Shown here: one piece after another, positions 8,401-15,823 of the stretch
Position numbering within the stretch: the stretch's first letter is position 1
Layout: every line of letters starts with the position of its first letter
Source: Brevibacterium sp. S22
GTDB taxonomy: Bacteria > Actinomycetota > Actinomycetes > Actinomycetales > Brevibacteriaceae
Assembly (NCBI RefSeq): GCF_004745485.1
Contig: NZ_RHFG01000001.1
Location: forward strand, 62,001-126,000
Direction of reading: 5' to 3'
Length of the DNA stretch: 64,000 nucleotides
The notes under the pieces: model-generated
Database searches by the model: none
What the model was told of the DNA's origin: nothing
The model's input: only the letters and a program-made list of their open reading frames with translations
Made by a program: the position numbers and the translations under genes

Positions 8401-8519
8401 GTGAAGGCGATGAAGGCGATCAGCAGGATCGCCACAGACACGAGGGTGAGCAGAAGCGGCGAACGTCTGGGCCGATTCGCCGGCATGCGTGCGGAGGTGG
8501 GTGAGGACGAGGTGCTCAC
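5496..8519 (-). CDS. UPF0182-family membrane protein
   Basis: 1007 aa, the usual size for this actinobacterial family (Rv3193c-type). The N-terminal third holds about seven hydrophobic membrane segments. These start at about residue 20 (LLLTLVSVAILLIAFIAFTQ) and continue to about 310. The long central part looks extracytoplasmic. The last ~110 residues are a Gly/Ser/Asp/Glu-rich linker followed by a helical stretch and an acidic tail. The GTG start overlaps the stop of the upstream PDZ protease (GTGA), so the two proteins are translationally coupled and may work together at the membrane. Function is unknown; no catalytic motif is recognisable. Confidence 0.9.
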   Translation of the reverse strand: MSTSSSPTSARMPANRPRRSPLLLTLVSVAILLIAFIAFTQVYTEVLWFRQIDASQVFRTVWLTRGLTFLGGFIVMAVPVWISLHLAYRHRPVYAPTTPRQENLDRYREAIEPLRRVATIAIPAVMGVLAGITASANWNTVLEWINSTSFGSKDPQFGLDKSFFVFVLPGLRLIGNQLGMALLMALIAALVAHYLFGGIRPGEQKGVILTKAAQWQLGITVAALVIVQAGRLWLSRYDRLTAAGGIVPGVTYVDDHAALPAMAIVAIAAVLVALLFVYTAWKGNWRISIIATLTLIVLGGVSIIAYPALIQQFQVNPSQQSKESDYIQHNIDATRDAFDFDDIDVTPYEPSTTGKKGDLRKDAETAASIRLLDPNLVSDTFRQLQQVRPYYSFPQKLDVDRYNIDGDMRDTVISVRELAPSSVNNQSWFNRAIVYTHGFGVVAANGNQRNPDGEPLFMESDIPPKGDFPDYEPRVYFGESSPDYSIVGAPKDATPRELDYPSDEKSGSGQVNNTFTGEGGPSVGNVFNRLAYALKFQDEQILLSDALNEESQILYERHPRERVEKLAPFLKVDGDPYPAVVDGKIKWILDGYTTAEDYPYSTPQPLQQATEDSTTAAAPNSVATLPDDEVNYIRNSVKITVDAYDGSVDMYQWDKEDPVLKTWMKVFPGLIKSSSEMSGDLMSHVRYPEDMFKVQRDLLAKYHVTSASEFYSGQDFWTLPTDPTTKASSGLTQPPFYMTLQMPGQQSPSFSLTSSYIPARSSEGQSRNNLTGFLSADADAGNKKGETAEGYGKLRLLQLPRNTTVPGPGQAQNNFNTAPDVQRSLNLLRQGESEVENGNLLTLPIGGGLLYVQPVYVRSAGETSYPLLQHVLVAFGEDIGFAPTLDEALDQVFGGDSGAKAGDAGTEDSGNGESGSSPADDEDSGSGGGSSDKALNDALQEAKKAMEDSDAALKDGDFAEYGKAQDRLKNALEDAVAADPSIAEDGAGDGASAPASEPADEGGDSGN

Positions 8520-9658
8520 TGCTGCCCTTTCTCATTGTTGTCGGCACCGTCGGCGGGACACTTCGGCAGATCCGAGGTGTTGCCGGCGGCGTACTGCTCC
8601 ACGGTCGTCTGCGCGTCATCGAGCGTGTCGATGCGTGCCACCGTGATCTTGGATTGGTCTGCGGCGGCCATGACCTCCGCACAGTTGTCGGCGGGTGAGA
8701 GGAACAGCGTTGCTCCCTTCTCGGTGGCCGCGGCCACCTTCTGGCGGGCGCCGCCGATCGGCCCGACTGCACCGGCGGGGGTGATCTCCCCGGTGCCGGC
8801 CACATGCTTGCCTCCGGTCATCGCTCCGGGAGTGAGCTCGTCGATGATCGCCAGAGAGAACATCGTTCCCGCCGAGGGCCCTCCGACGCCTTCGACATTG
8901 AACTTCACGTCGACGGGGAATTCGAAGTCCTGCTTCATCGTGATGCCGACAGCCTTGCGGTCGTCGATCTTCGCAGGTGTCAGGCTGATCTCCTCGGTCT
9001 TCCCATCACGCTCGATGCCGAGCTCGACAGAGTCCGACTCCTGCACGGTCTTGCTCATGATCTGCGCAGCCTGAGGATCGGAGTCCAGCTTCTTTCCGTT
9101 GACCGACATGAGACGATCGCCCTTGCGCAGCTTGCCCTGCGCAGGAGCATCGGCGACGACCTCGTCGACCGACAGATGCACAGAATATGACTTGTCCAGC
9201 TGCCCCATGGCAGCCGCGATGGCGACGTCCTGACTCGAGGACATCTCGACTGCATTCGATTCGGTCACGTCCTCACGAGTGGTGTCCAACGGGTAGTACG
9301 CCTCCGTGGGGACCACGGTCTGGTCACCGTTGATAAGTGCTCCCAGTGCCTGAGAAGCATAGATGTCACGACCGGGGCCGCCGCTGACTGCGACGGTGAG
9401 CATGTCGATGCGGCCGTCTGTGGGATAGGTCTTGGCTCCGGAGACGCTGATCATCGGGTCGCCTTGGTAGTCACCGAGGGTGTTGAAGACAGGCCCCGGC
9501 AGCTGGAGCATATACGGCACCGGCAAGAGCACGGCCAGAGCGATGAAGACGTAGGTGAGGACGCCCGAGGTCGTGGCCAGACGTGGATTCCGTCGTCGTT
9601 TGGTGCCGCGTGTCCGCGCCGGTGACGCCGGCACGGCCCGAGGGGCGTTCTCTGTCAT
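8516..9658 (-). CDS. PDZ-domain Lon-like serine protease (YlbL family)
   Basis: 380 aa membrane-anchored protease. A basic N-terminus precedes one transmembrane segment (LTYVFIALAVLLPVPYML). A PDZ domain follows (about 170-245, KLRKGDRLMSVNGKKL), then a Lon-type proteolytic domain with the serine in GGPSAGTMFSLAIID and the lysine in GGARQKVAAA, giving a Ser-Lys dyad. ATG 9658 follows an AAAGGA site; a GTG 18 nt upstream is less likely. A TAGACT-type -10 lies about 30 nt further up. The operon with UPF0182 matches the Rv3194c-Rv3193c pair. Substrates are unknown. Confidence 0.88.
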   Translation of the reverse strand: MTENAPRAVPASPARTRGTKRRRNPRLATTSGVLTYVFIALAVLLPVPYMLQLPGPVFNTLGDYQGDPMISVSGAKTYPTDGRIDMLTVAVSGGPGRDIYASQALGALINGDQTVVPTEAYYPLDTTREDVTESNAVEMSSSQDVAIAAAMGQLDKSYSVHLSVDEVVADAPAQGKLRKGDRLMSVNGKKLDSDPQAAQIMSKTVQESDSVELGIERDGKTEEISLTPAKIDDRKAVGITMKQDFEFPVDVKFNVEGVGGPSAGTMFSLAIIDELTPGAMTGGKHVAGTGEITPAGAVGPIGGARQKVAAATEKGATLFLSPADNCAEVMAAADQSKITVARIDTLDDAQTTVEQYAAGNTSDLPKCPADGADNNEKGQQ

Positions 9659-9829
9659 GTAGTCCTTTCGCTGCACCGCCCCACCAGTCTAGTTGAAACC
9701 TCAGCGTCCGGTTCACAGACTCCTTTCGCCCGGTGCGAACATCCTGCGAAACCTCCCGGAATTGGGAAGCTTCGCACATTCGGAACCGTTAACGTTGATG
9801 TCAAACCGATTCTTGGGGGCTGTAGAACA

Positions 9830-11257
9830 ATGACCGATGACAACAACAACGAGCAGAATCCGTTCGAGCAGATCTTCGGAATGCTCTTCGGCGCCAATGG
9901 TCCCGGATCCGGTCAGGGGGAGGACAAGAACAGTTCGGGCATGCCGCAGGGCTTCCCGATCGATCCGGCGATGATGTCCACGATCATGAACCAGATGCAG
10001 GGGCTCTTCGGCCAGGGTGCCGATCCACAGGCCCAGGCCGTGTCGATCGCTCAGAAGGCCGTGCCGACTCCTGACCCCTCCGTGTCCGAGGACGCCGAGC
10101 GGGCAACAGCCGATGCGTTCCGTCTGGCTGAGCTCTGGCTCGCCGAGGCGACCGACTTCTCTGTCGCCAACCGCTCCGCCCGACCGCTGCGCCGCGCCGA
10201 CTGGGTGAAGGAGACGATGCCGGGCTGGCAGAAGTTCGTGCTGCCCATCAAGGAGAACATGTCCTCGTCCCTGACCGATACGCTCGAATCTCAGGTTCCG
10301 GAGGAGATGAAGAGCATCCTCTCCGGGGCTTCGTCGATGTTCGGGTCGATGAGCGATTCGATGTTCGCCATGCAGATCGGCCAAGCCGTCGGCGCACTGT
10401 CCGAAAGCGTCCTCACCGGCACCGAGGTGGGGTTGCCCCTGCTCCCCCATGACACTGCCGTCGTCATCGAGACGAATGTCGACTCGTTCGCCGCCGAAGT
10501 CGACGTCGACGTCTCCGAGGTCCGCATCTACCTCGCGGCTCAGGAACTCGCCCACCTCGCACTGTTCGAGCGTGCCCCGTGGCTGAGCGCCCAGGTCGAG
10601 ACGGCCCTGACCCGTTATGCGCAGGGTCTGAAGGTCGATACTTCGCAGATCGAGGATATGGCGTCGAATATCGATCCTTCGAACATCTCCGACCTCAGCG
10701 ACAACATCCGCCAGGGGCTGTTCAACCCGCCGACGACCGAGGACCAGAAGAAGGCCCTGACGTCGTTGGAGAATCTCCTCGCTGTCATCGCCGGCTGGGT
10801 CGATGTCGTTGTCTACGAGGCCTGCAAGCATCTGCCTGGTCGCGATCAGATCCGCGAGGCTCTGCGCCGTCGCCGTGCGACTGCGGGACCTGCGGAGAAG
10901 ACTTTCTCCACTCTCGTCGGCCTCCAGTTCAACCCCCGCCGCCTCCGCGATGCGGCCGCCCTGTTCGCCTACCTCGAAACCCAGGGCGGCGCCGAGGCCC
11001 GCGACCGGGTGTTCTCTCACCCGGATCTGCTGCCCACCACACAGGATCTCGATGACCCCTTGGGCTATTCCGAGCGTCGTCAGGCCGAGTGGACCAATGA
11101 GTCGAGCATCGACGAGGCGCTGTCCCGCATCCTCGCCGAGGGTCTCGATGGAGCCGGCGGCAGCGACGTGCAGCCGACCGCCGAGTCCGAGGACGCGGAC
11201 TCCGAGGGTTCCGAATCCACCGACGGCGATGACTCCGATCAGCCCGATGATCGCTGA
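9830..11257 (+). CDS. Zincin-like putative hydrolase (TIGR03624/zincin_2 type)
   Basis: 475 aa, resembling the actinobacterial family first flagged as an F420-biosynthesis-associated hydrolase (Rv3195-type). The N-terminus is rich in Asn, Gly and Met. The core carries the family stretch corresponding to the metallopeptidase helix, here QELAHLALFERAPWL, which lacks a canonical HExxH; whether a metal is bound is doubtful. The C-terminus is a Ser/Asp/Glu-rich tail. It is divergent from the PDZ protease gene and ends immediately before the NUDIX start (11258). Enzymatic role unknown. The family call is based on remembered synteny plus the conserved core. Confidence 0.75.
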   Translation: MTDDNNNEQNPFEQIFGMLFGANGPGSGQGEDKNSSGMPQGFPIDPAMMSTIMNQMQGLFGQGADPQAQAVSIAQKAVPTPDPSVSEDAERATADAFRLAELWLAEATDFSVANRSARPLRRADWVKETMPGWQKFVLPIKENMSSSLTDTLESQVPEEMKSILSGASSMFGSMSDSMFAMQIGQAVGALSESVLTGTEVGLPLLPHDTAVVIETNVDSFAAEVDVDVSEVRIYLAAQELAHLALFERAPWLSAQVETALTRYAQGLKVDTSQIEDMASNIDPSNISDLSDNIRQGLFNPPTTEDQKKALTSLENLLAVIAGWVDVVVYEACKHLPGRDQIREALRRRRATAGPAEKTFSTLVGLQFNPRRLRDAAALFAYLETQGGAEARDRVFSHPDLLPTTQDLDDPLGYSERRQAEWTNESSIDEALSRILAEGLDGAGGSDVQPTAESEDADSEGSESTDGDDSDQPDDR

Positions 11258-11812
11258 ATGATCGATCTCGCTACTGCCCGGCAGGAAGTCGGGCAGGGGC
11301 CGCAGACCCCATTCTCAGTCGCCTTCGCTGAGCTCTTCGACCGGCAGGGCGACGATTCCCTGCACCGCGCCGGTGGCGAGCATCATGTCACTGCCAGCTG
11401 TCTGGTCGTCGACCCTCTCGCCGAGGCGGTCCTGCTCAATCACCACAGGAAAGCCGGTCTGTGGGGGCAGTTCGGCGGACATCTCGAACCCGACGATGTC
11501 TCACTGCGCGGGGCCGCACGCAGAGAAGCCGAAGAGGAAAGCGGTCTGCACCCTCTCACCCGCGTGACAGCCACCCCCATCGATCTGCATGTGCATGACT
11601 TGTCGGCGGCCTTCGGGGTCTGCACCCGGCACTTCGACGTCGTCTACGCAGCCCAGGCATCGACAGGAGACTCCCCACGGGTTTCCGACGAGTCGTTCGA
11701 CGTCGCATGGTTTGAGTTGGATCGACTGCCCGGCGATCTCATGCCCGACCTGCCCGACCGGCTGCCGGGCCTCTACCGCTCCGCTGTGGCAGCGCTCAGC
11801 CCCCGCGGCTGA
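11258..11812 (+). CDS. NUDIX hydrolase
   Basis: 184 aa NUDIX domain protein. The box is recognisable as GHLEPDDVSLRGAARREAEE plus SGL, matching Gx5Ex7REUxEExGU apart from Asp in the spacer. It probably hydrolyses a nucleoside diphosphate linked to another moiety; the substrate is not deducible. The ATG immediately follows the TGA of the zincin-like gene, so it is translated from the same mRNA. Its 3' end overlaps the convergent YgjP-like gene by 17 bp. Confidence 0.85.
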   Translation: MIDLATARQEVGQGPQTPFSVAFAELFDRQGDDSLHRAGGEHHVTASCLVVDPLAEAVLLNHHRKAGLWGQFGGHLEPDDVSLRGAARREAEEESGLHPLTRVTATPIDLHVHDLSAAFGVCTRHFDVVYAAQASTGDSPRVSDESFDVAWFELDRLPGDLMPDLPDRLPGLYRSAVAALSPRG

Positions 11813-12347
11813 AACGTTCCCCGTCGCTGAATCCCTCAAGGTAGAGTCTTGCGTCCGATTGCCTCGGATGGCGATCGGCCAAGGCGTGGAACTCCTTCGA
11901 ATGCGGCCCGATCTGGAGGTGGACCAGTTCATGGACCACTACGGTCTCCAGCACCCAGCGCGGCACCGCCTGCAGGCGATGGGAGATGCGGATGTCTCCC
12001 GTCGACGTCGTCGTTGACGCCCACCGACTGATGTTCTGATTCGTCACCCAGCGGATCGAGGTCGGCCGCAGCCGACCGCCGAAGTACCGCCGACTCATCT
12101 CATCAGCCAGGTCGACGAGGTCAGCATCGGAAGAATGGTCACGGGCGGAGAGACGATTGAACAGGTCCGTCAGCGACCGGATGTTGTTCTCCACGCTGTA
12201 GCGCACGGGAGTGCGCAGCACATAGGTCTCTATCTCCTTCGAGACGGCAACGGTCTTCTTCCGCCGCGCCGATCGGCGCACTTCGATCTCGCCACGAGCG
12301 ATCGCCCGCAATACCTCATCTTCACTCCACCGCTGTGCTCTGCTCAC
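11796..12347 (-). CDS. YgjP/SprT-like zinc metallopeptidase
   Basis: 183 aa. The C-terminal half has the gluzincin helix VVHELVHLQIGPHSKEFH, i.e. HExxH plus a downstream histidine as third ligand, typical of the YgjP/WSS1-like group. The N-terminal 80 residues are basic and may contact nucleic acid. Family members are suspected to act in protein quality control or DNA-protein crosslink repair, but no role is proven here. The GTG start follows a TATGAT box by 6 nt, so it may be leaderless. It overlaps the end of the NUDIX gene tail to tail. Confidence 0.82.
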   Translation of the reverse strand: MSRAQRWSEDEVLRAIARGEIEVRRSARRKKTVAVSKEIETYVLRTPVRYSVENNIRSLTDLFNRLSARDHSSDADLVDLADEMSRRYFGGRLRPTSIRWVTNQNISRWASTTTSTGDIRISHRLQAVPRWVLETVVVHELVHLQIGPHSKEFHALADRHPRQSDARLYLEGFSDGERFSRGG

Positions 12348-12353
12348 CAGACC

Positions 12354-12359
12354 ATCATA
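12354..12359 (-). promoter_or_regulatory. Candidate leaderless -10 box of the YgjP-like gene
   Basis: TATGAT on the minus strand, 6 nt before the GTG start at 12347, placing the transcription start on the start codon. Confidence 0.45.
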
Positions 12360-12475
12360 GGAAAAGCACCTGACATAGGGACTGGCTCACTGGAACGGTT
12401 AAGAACACGAACTCACTTTCGGATCCCAGAGTTTGTGAGTTTCCTGAATCTGCCGAAATTCCGGGAGCAGATCAC

Positions 12476-12825
12476 CTGTCCACAGCCGCCTCGGCGAACC
12501 TCTCCCCCGCGGAACAGGAGCTGATCCGATCCGGCGACCTGTTTATCAACAGTTCAATCGGCGATCAAGGCACCTTTCCTCCACAGACTGCACGGCGATT
12601 CCCACAGGTTATCCACAAGCTGTTGACGTCTCTGTGCATGACGGCGCATTGACGCGGCGGCAATTGCGGAATAAGTTCTATGCTTGACCCCGGAAAACCC
12701 GAGGATGCGTGCGGAAGGGGAAGCCGCACGAGTCCTCGCGAGCGCCTGGGGCACTATGCGGCTGAGGGCATGTCGGGAAACGTTCCCGGCCTGTCCTCAG
12801 CCGTTTTTCCACAAGCTTATCCACA
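12476..12825 (+). promoter_or_regulatory. Cluster of DnaA boxes, all in one orientation
   Basis: The 12348-12904 gap holds no credible gene. It carries TTATCCACA at 12609-12617 and again at 12817-12825, TTTTCCACA at 12805-12813, TTATCAACA at 12543-12551 and CTGTCCACA at 12476-12484. All read the same way on the plus strand. Three of these match the relaxed TTWTNCACA consensus exactly. Each perfect box is followed within 5-8 nt by TTGACG or TTGACC. Confidence 0.7.
12649..12677 (+). promoter_or_regulatory. Possible promoter inside the DnaA-box region
   Basis: TTGACG (12649-12654), 17-bp spacer, TAAGTT (12672-12677). It points toward the gene at 12905 and would give a leader of over 200 nt containing the second pair of DnaA boxes. 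A second -35-like TTGACC is at 12834-12839, but its -10 is poor. Confidence 0.35.
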
Positions 12826-12904
12826 GTTCCGCGTTGACCGTGGCGAATCGGCCCTCTGTTCACTACCGTGGAAGTCTCCACGAGACTGAGGCGAAGGGGT
12901 CGAG

Positions 12905-13807
12905 ATGTTCAGGATCTTTCCGAGTGTTCCCATCACATGGCGATCGTCTTCATGCATTCAGTTCGGGGCAGATGACCCGGTGCTCATCGATGGGCTGCTG
13001 CCCGCCGATGCCAGTCTCATCGAAGATCTCCGCCTCGGCATCGGCTCGGCACAGTTCTATGTTCGTGCTCAGGAGCTCGGGGCCGACCTCAGCCGGGCAA
13101 GCTCCCTCATCACCCTCCTCGGTGAGGCCGGAGTGCTCGTCCCCGTCGATGCGGATGCCGGCACAGTGCCGAAAGGATCACCGGTCTTCGCCGCTGCGCG
13201 CGCCTTCAACCTGTCGCCGGATCGCGTGTCGCAGATCCTGGGGTCTCGGCCGGTGCTCGTCACCGGACCGCTGCGCTGCCATGTCGAGGGACAGCTGGCC
13301 GCCCTCGGCTTCGCTGTTTCCGCAGCCCACCGTGTCGACGAGCTCGATCTCATGACAGCGCCGGTGGTGGTCACGAGTTCGCATCTCGTTCCGGATCTGC
13401 ATTCTGCCATGTGGCTCAGCGATCGTGAGGTCGACCACTGCCAAGTCGTCCTCGGAGAGCAGGCGGTGGAGATCACCGGACTCATTCGTCCCGGCCGGAC
13501 ACCGTGCTCTGTCTGTTCGTGCCTTCACCGGAAGGACAGCGACTCGGGATGGCTCGCGCAGCATCCGCATCTGCGTGCTCTGCCCGAACGGGAGAGCCTC
13601 TGCGATCCCGCCGCACGGATCCTCGGTTCGGCCCATGTCGTCCAGATGCTTCGTCAGGCGCTGCTGCGGCCCGAGACTGCTCCGTTCCGTCGCGTGGTCA
13701 CCTTGGATGCGGGAGAGGTGCTGGACACCAGCCTGTTCTTCCATGACCGCTGCCAGTGTCGTTCACCGGTGCCCGATTTCGGGTCAGTCGCCGAGCATGC
13801 CCAGTAG
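12905..13807 (+). CDS. TOMM-leader-peptide-binding-like protein (Rv3196-type)
   Basis: 300 aa. It is similar in organisation to the actinobacterial proteins annotated as 'TOMM precursor leader peptide-binding' or 'cyclodehydratase-domain' proteins that sit between the zincin_2 gene and uvrD2. An N-terminal winged-helix-like part (about 20-90) precedes an E1-like region (about 110-200), where HVEGQLAALGF resembles part of a Rossmann fold. A Cys cluster CSVCSC near 200 plus CQC near the C-terminus could bind zinc. No precursor peptide or YcaO partner is in the window, so a role in peptide modification is doubtful. GAAGGGG precedes ATG 12905. The 3' end overlaps uvrD2 by 24 bp. Confidence 0.65.
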   Translation: MFRIFPSVPITWRSSSCIQFGADDPVLIDGLLPADASLIEDLRLGIGSAQFYVRAQELGADLSRASSLITLLGEAGVLVPVDADAGTVPKGSPVFAAARAFNLSPDRVSQILGSRPVLVTGPLRCHVEGQLAALGFAVSAAHRVDELDLMTAPVVVTSSHLVPDLHSAMWLSDREVDHCQVVLGEQAVEITGLIRPGRTPCSVCSCLHRKDSDSGWLAQHPHLRALPERESLCDPAARILGSAHVVQMLRQALLRPETAPFRRVVTLDAGEVLDTSLFFHDRCQCRSPVPDFGSVAEHAQ

Positions 13808-15823
13808 CTGCGTTCCGTAGAGTTCGAGCTTCGTCGCACCGATTCCGGGAACCCGAGCGAGCTCAGCGAGGCTGCGGGGGCGGACTTCGGCGATGACGGA
13901 CAGTGAGGTGTCGGTGAGCACGAGGTACGGCGGCAGGCCCTGTTCCAATCCGACCCGCACCCTCCACCGGCGCAGACTGTCCAGCAGCTCGAGGTCGATG
14001 TCGGCAGGACAGTCGGAGCATCGCCCGACGGACCGGTCGATCTGCGAGACCAGCGCCCTGCCGCAGCCACGGCAGCGGTTGAGGACCGTCGTGTTCGACG
14101 CTGTTCGTCCCTCTCCCATGGTCGGTCCCGCCTGGCCGAGTTCGGCGAGGAACCGGGAGGATCTCCGAGGCTTCTGTTTGGAGTCGAACCTCGCCAGTGA
14201 CCAGCTCATCCGCAGGTCTCTGCCGGCTCGGGTCAGTGCCACATAGAACAGACGCCGCTCTTCGGCGATGGCTCTCGGGGTCTGGGCATAGCTGATGGGC
14301 AGCAGACCTTCGCTGAGACCGACCAGATGGACACTGTCCCACTCCAGACCCTTCGCCGCGTGGAAGGACGCGAGAGTGACCCCCTCGATATCCGGGGCGA
14401 ACTGATGTTCGGCACGGTCGGACAGGTCGTTCAAGAAGACTTCCATCGGCACGGGCAGCTCCTGCCCGTGTTGGTGTTCCTCGGCGAGGTCGACGAGAGC
14501 TTTGAGGGACTCCCAGCGCTGCCGACTGGCCCCAGCCGCAGGCGGTTCCCGAGTGAATCCGAGCGACCCGAGAACCTCCATCACAGCTTCGGGCAGGCGC
14601 TGCCCGCCCGATGTCGCACGTGCGGCTTTGAGCATGAGCACGGCTTCCTTGACCTCTTTGCGGGCGAAGAATCGTTCCCCGCCACGCAGCACATAGGGAA
14701 TTCCGGCTGCGGCCAGCGCCTGCTCATAGGCGGGGCTCTGTCCATTCGTGCGGAAGAGGACCGCGATATTGCGAGGACGACGCCCTGCCTGGATTTCGGC
14801 GGAGATGGCCTGAACGACCCCGGTGGCTTCAGCCTCATCGGTCGGGTATTCGACCATCCGCGGCTGCTGCCCCACCGGATTGTCCGTCCGCAGAGTCAGT
14901 GCGGACGAAGACGTGTGCCGCAGCAGACTGTTCGCCGTGGACACGATCGACTGGGACGAGCGATAGTTGCGAACAAGACGGATCGTTCTGGCTTCGGGCA
15001 TCGATGTGCTGAGCGAACCGAGCAGGCTCGCATCGGCTCCGGCGAACGTATAGATGGTCTGGGCCGGATCACCGACGACACAGAGATTGTCGCGGGGACC
15101 CAACCAGCGTGAGAGCACATCGAACTGCAGCGGTGAGACGTCTTGGAACTCGTCGACGACGAAGTGCCTGTACTGTTCGCGGATCTCAGCCGCGATCGCA
15201 GGGTACTCGGCCAGGACTCCCGACAGCACGAGGAGCACATCATCGAAGTCGAGCAGCCGCCCTCTTGTCTTCGCCTCCCCGTAGGCTTCGAAGATCCGCA
15301 CCATATCCTCGACAGTCAGCCGGCCGGGGAGTTCCCGAGCCGCAGCTTTGGTCGCATAGTCTTCGACGCCGAGCAGGGATGCGGCCGCGAATTCGATCTC
15401 CGAGGCGACATCTCGCGTCAGTTCCCGGCTGGTCTCCAATCCGAGACTCTGCATGACCGAGCCGATGATGCCGGCCTTGTTCTCGATGATGCGCGGAAAG
15501 TCGCCTTCGGCGAAGCGGTCCCAGAAGAAGCGCAGCTGACGCAGCGCCGCAGAGTGGAACGTGCGGGCCTGAACCGCGGGCACTCCGAGTCCGCGCAGGC
15601 GCGAACGCATCTCCCCCGCCGCTTTTGCGGTGAAGGTCAGGGCGAGGACATGGTTGGCCGGAAACACCTCGGTCGCGATTCCATAGGCGATCCTGTGCGT
15701 CATAGCGCGAGTCTTGCCGGTGCCGGCACCGGCGAGGACGATCACCGGCGAATCGAAATGGGTGGCGACTGCACGCTGCTCCTCGTCCAGGGCCTCGAGT
15801 AGGGCCGCGGCCGAAGCGTTCAT
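13784..15823 (-). CDS. uvrD2: ATP-dependent DNA helicase UvrD2
   Basis: 679 aa superfamily 1A helicase that unwinds 3'-tailed duplex DNA in repair. Walker A AGAGTGKT at 31-38, Walker B DEFQD at 224-228, and motif VI within RRLFYVALTRAGRDLRMS near 535. After the motor comes a four-cysteine motif (C584, C587, C602, C605) and an HRDC domain (about 607-679). That arrangement defines the actinobacterial UvrD2 rather than UvrD1. Its start overlaps the NudC stop (ATGA), so both are in one operon, as in Rv3199c-Rv3198c. Confidence 0.93.
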   Translation of the reverse strand: MNASAAALLEALDEEQRAVATHFDSPVIVLAGAGTGKTRAMTHRIAYGIATEVFPANHVLALTFTAKAAGEMRSRLRGLGVPAVQARTFHSAALRQLRFFWDRFAEGDFPRIIENKAGIIGSVMQSLGLETSRELTRDVASEIEFAAASLLGVEDYATKAAARELPGRLTVEDMVRIFEAYGEAKTRGRLLDFDDVLLVLSGVLAEYPAIAAEIREQYRHFVVDEFQDVSPLQFDVLSRWLGPRDNLCVVGDPAQTIYTFAGADASLLGSLSTSMPEARTIRLVRNYRSSQSIVSTANSLLRHTSSSALTLRTDNPVGQQPRMVEYPTDEAEATGVVQAISAEIQAGRRPRNIAVLFRTNGQSPAYEQALAAAGIPYVLRGGERFFARKEVKEAVLMLKAARATSGGQRLPEAVMEVLGSLGFTREPPAAGASRQRWESLKALVDLAEEHQHGQELPVPMEVFLNDLSDRAEHQFAPDIEGVTLASFHAAKGLEWDSVHLVGLSEGLLPISYAQTPRAIAEERRLFYVALTRAGRDLRMSWSLARFDSKQKPRRSSRFLAELGQAGPTMGEGRTASNTTVLNRCRGCGRALVSQIDRSVGRCSDCPADIDLELLDSLRRWRVRVGLEQGLPPYLVLTDTSLSVIAEVRPRSLAELARVPGIGATKLELYGTQLLGMLGD

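Noticed and set aside
9713..11020. 435-codon minus-strand open frame opposite the zincin-like gene
   Set aside because: Antisense shadow of the family-matched gene at 9830-11257; composition is Arg/Gly/His/Leu-rich with no motif.
12678..12889. Short ORFs of about 67-69 codons in the DnaA-box region (both strands)
   Set aside because: Neither has a ribosome site, recognisable family or WhiB-type cysteine pattern; treated as non-coding.
12348..12904. Region considered as a chromosomal origin (oriC)
   Set aside because: DnaA boxes are present, but dnaA, dnaN, rpmH or rnpA are absent and there is no obvious AT-rich unwinding element; recorded instead as a DnaA-box cluster.
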